Shown piece by piece: positions 42,510 through 44,029 of a stretch of DNA of 44,029 bases; position 1 is the first letter of the stretch, and each line of letters opens with the position of its first letter. The position numbers were made by a program, and so were the translations under genes. The notes below the pieces were generated by a model. That model saw nothing but the letters and a program-made list of their open reading frames with translations. It did no database searches and was not told where the DNA came from. Source of the DNA: Basidiobolus meristosporus CBS 931.73 (taxonomy: Eukaryota > Basidiobolomycota > Basidiobolomycetes > Basidiobolales > Basidiobolaceae); NCBI GenBank assembly GCA_002104905.1, contig MCFE01000700.1:1-44029 (forward strand). The letters run 5' to 3'.

Positions 42510-44029
42510 CTAAATGTTCATACTGACTAGTCCTAATTTTGACCTAAGATATTCAAACTTGTCTCTAGCTAATGGTTTGGTAAATATGTCTGCAATCATT
42601 TCATCTGTAGGACAGTAAACTAAGCTAACTAAGTTATTCTCTATAGCTTCATGTATGAAATGATGTCTAATATTTATGTGATTGGTTCTAGCATGAAAAG
42701 TTGGATTTCTACCTAATTGTATACATCCTTGATTATCTTGAATTAAAGTAATAGTTGTTTTTTGACTTAGGCCTAAATCTGTAAAGAGTTTTCTTAACCA
42801 CATTGCTTCTTTTGTAGCTTCACAGGCTGCCATATACTCTGCCTCTGTAGTAAAAAGTGCTATGGTTAGTTGCTTTCTTGAATTCCATGAAATTGCTCCT
42901 TTACAGTAAAGAAAGGTGTATCCTGTAGTGGATCTTCTGTCTACCAAATTTTGTCCCCAATCAGCATCAGAGTATCCCACAAGGTCCTGTTCTGAATCCT
43001 TAAAAGTGTATCTTAAGCAGATATCAGCAGTTCCTTTTAGGTATCTAAAAATCCACTTAACTGCTGCAATATGATCAGATCCATAGTTCTGATTATGTTG
43101 GCTGACAACTCCCACTGAATATGAGAAATCTGGACGTGTTCCAAGCATGATATACATCAGACTGACAACCATCAATTGATAAGGAAAGTCAGGGCTTTCA
43201 GATGGCACCAAGCTCTCTTGATTTGGTTGGGTTTTGACCAAGTTAAGGTTTGTCTCCATTGGGGTAGCTGCCAGTTTACAGTCTTCCATTTGGTACTTCT
43301 TTAGTATATCTTGAATATACTTGGATTGGCTTAGGGTGATAGTCTGGGTACTTCTGTCTATGGAGAACTTAATCCCTAAGTAGCAATTAAGTTCTCCTAA
43401 ATCAGACATCTTGAACTCCTTAGATAGGCTTGATTTAGTCTCTTCCAATGTTTCTGGGTTATTGGCAGCTATAATAAGATCATCCACATATAGAGCTAAT
43501 AGAACTGGATTTGCTCTATCTGGCTTATAGTATATACTATAGTCAGCATTACTTCTTTTGAAACTCAAGGATTCCAAATAAGAATCTATCTTGCAATTCC
43601 AAGCTCTTCGTGATTGTTTGAGACCATTTAGTGACTTTTTAAGCTTGCAGACCAAATGGGGGGTTATCTTGGTCAGCAAACCCATCAGGCTGGTCCATAT
43701 ACACATCCTCATCAAGTTCTCCATTCAGAAATGCAGTTTTTACATCCTTTTGATGAATAAAAAACTTATATTTGGCTGCAATAGCCAATATTAATCTGAT
43801 GGAATTAAACTTGACTACCGGTGCAAAGGTCTCAGTATAGTCAAGTCCTTTTGTTGGAGAGTATCCTTTGGCTACAAGTCTTACTTTGTATCTTTCAATT
43901 GTGCCATCAGCCTTGTATTTTGTCTTGAAGACCCATCTGCATACAATTGATTTTTGGTTTGATTGGTAATTTGACTAAGTCCCAAGTTTGATCTTCCATC
44001 AGGGCCTGATATTCCTCAGTCATTGCAGA
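42510..44029 (-). pseudogene. Copia B reverse transcriptase (partial) and RNase H
   Basis: A 404-codon open frame (42510-43724): VCKLKKSLNGLKQS, LYVDDLIIAANN (intact YVDD), LNCYLGIKFSIDRSTQTITLSQS, GTRPDFSYSVGVVSQH, LKGTADICLRY, VGYSDADWGQN, EAEYMAACEATKEAMWL, DNQGCIQL, HFIHEAIENNL, and the C-terminal end KLGLVSMNI. Upstream the RT continues in another frame because of a run of six G at 43658-43663 where copia A has five. This is the only lesion I see in the visible part, so copia B is the youngest copia here. Confidence 0.92.

Larger units (their letters stand above)
42151..44029 (-). mobile_element. Ty1/copia retrotransposon B, minus strand, runs off the window
   Basis: 3' LTR 42151-42498, polypurine tract (42499-42510), RNase H and RT. 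It is inserted in the gag of copia A; the flank on this side is AGAAG on the minus strand, so the same five bases should follow its 5' LTR outside the window. Confidence 0.9.

Noticed and set aside
1-44029. Host protein-coding genes, rRNA or tRNA genes
   Set aside because: All longer ORFs fall in the retrotransposon, transposase or orfA copies. I saw no rRNA block and no convincing tRNA. The tRNA-like strings at 15042, 22204 and 32247 are primer-binding sites.

Overview
The window is wall-to-wall transposable-element sequence. I found no host gene, rRNA, tRNA or CRISPR array. The reverse transcriptases, the integrases (a fungal-type Ty3/gypsy integrase with an ARDDLSGW segment), the Tnp2-type transposases and the size of the LTRs suggest a TE-rich filamentous fungus, most likely a basidiomycete. 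That assignment is an inference from family resemblance. CpG is very rare (none in the first 893 bases), as expected of old, cytosine-methylated repeats.

Four kinds of element are stacked in each other. (1) A two-gene DNA transposon with a Tnp2/CACTA-like transposase (PF02992-like) and a divergently transcribed accessory gene I call orfA. Termini are CCCTATGAAA...TTTCATAGGG. One copy still has both ends (3260-10433, minus orientation) and at least five other partial copies surround it (1-3259, 10434-14018, 14019-21129 with copia E inside, 27511-29620, 29621-32189). (2) Four foldback elements with termini AGACTTGTTC...GAACAAGTCT and 3-bp target duplications (6124-6857, 12630-13295, 29203-29413, 35538-36271), built from arrays of a 10-bp TGGCACTATN motif. 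(3) A Ty3/gypsy retrotransposon (21130-27510) with single-frame gag-pol and 1070-bp LTRs, plus a solo LTR (8816-9882) and an inverted LTR piece (37326-38094). (4) Ty1/copia retrotransposons: copia E (14630-17875, own LTR type), copia C (32190-37325), copia D fragment (38099-38441), copia A (38442-42150, minus) and copia B (42151 to the window end, minus, nested in A). An unrelated solo LTR (35124-36405) sits in copia C and itself carries a foldback.

The main structural result concerns the gypsy 3' LTR. Its first 300 bp end at 27510, and the complementary 769 bp lie inverted at 37326-38094. Together they make one LTR of normal length. This points to an inversion of about 10.6 kb with a breakpoint inside the LTR, next to a 16-bp perfect palindrome.

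None of the transposase genes is intact. The freshest coding sequence is copia B (one homopolymer frameshift in the visible part), then copia A. Other points of interest are the unassigned orfA accessory protein, the helically phased 10-bp arrays, a gag start codon inside the tRNA primer-binding site, and a frameshift shared by copia A and C.
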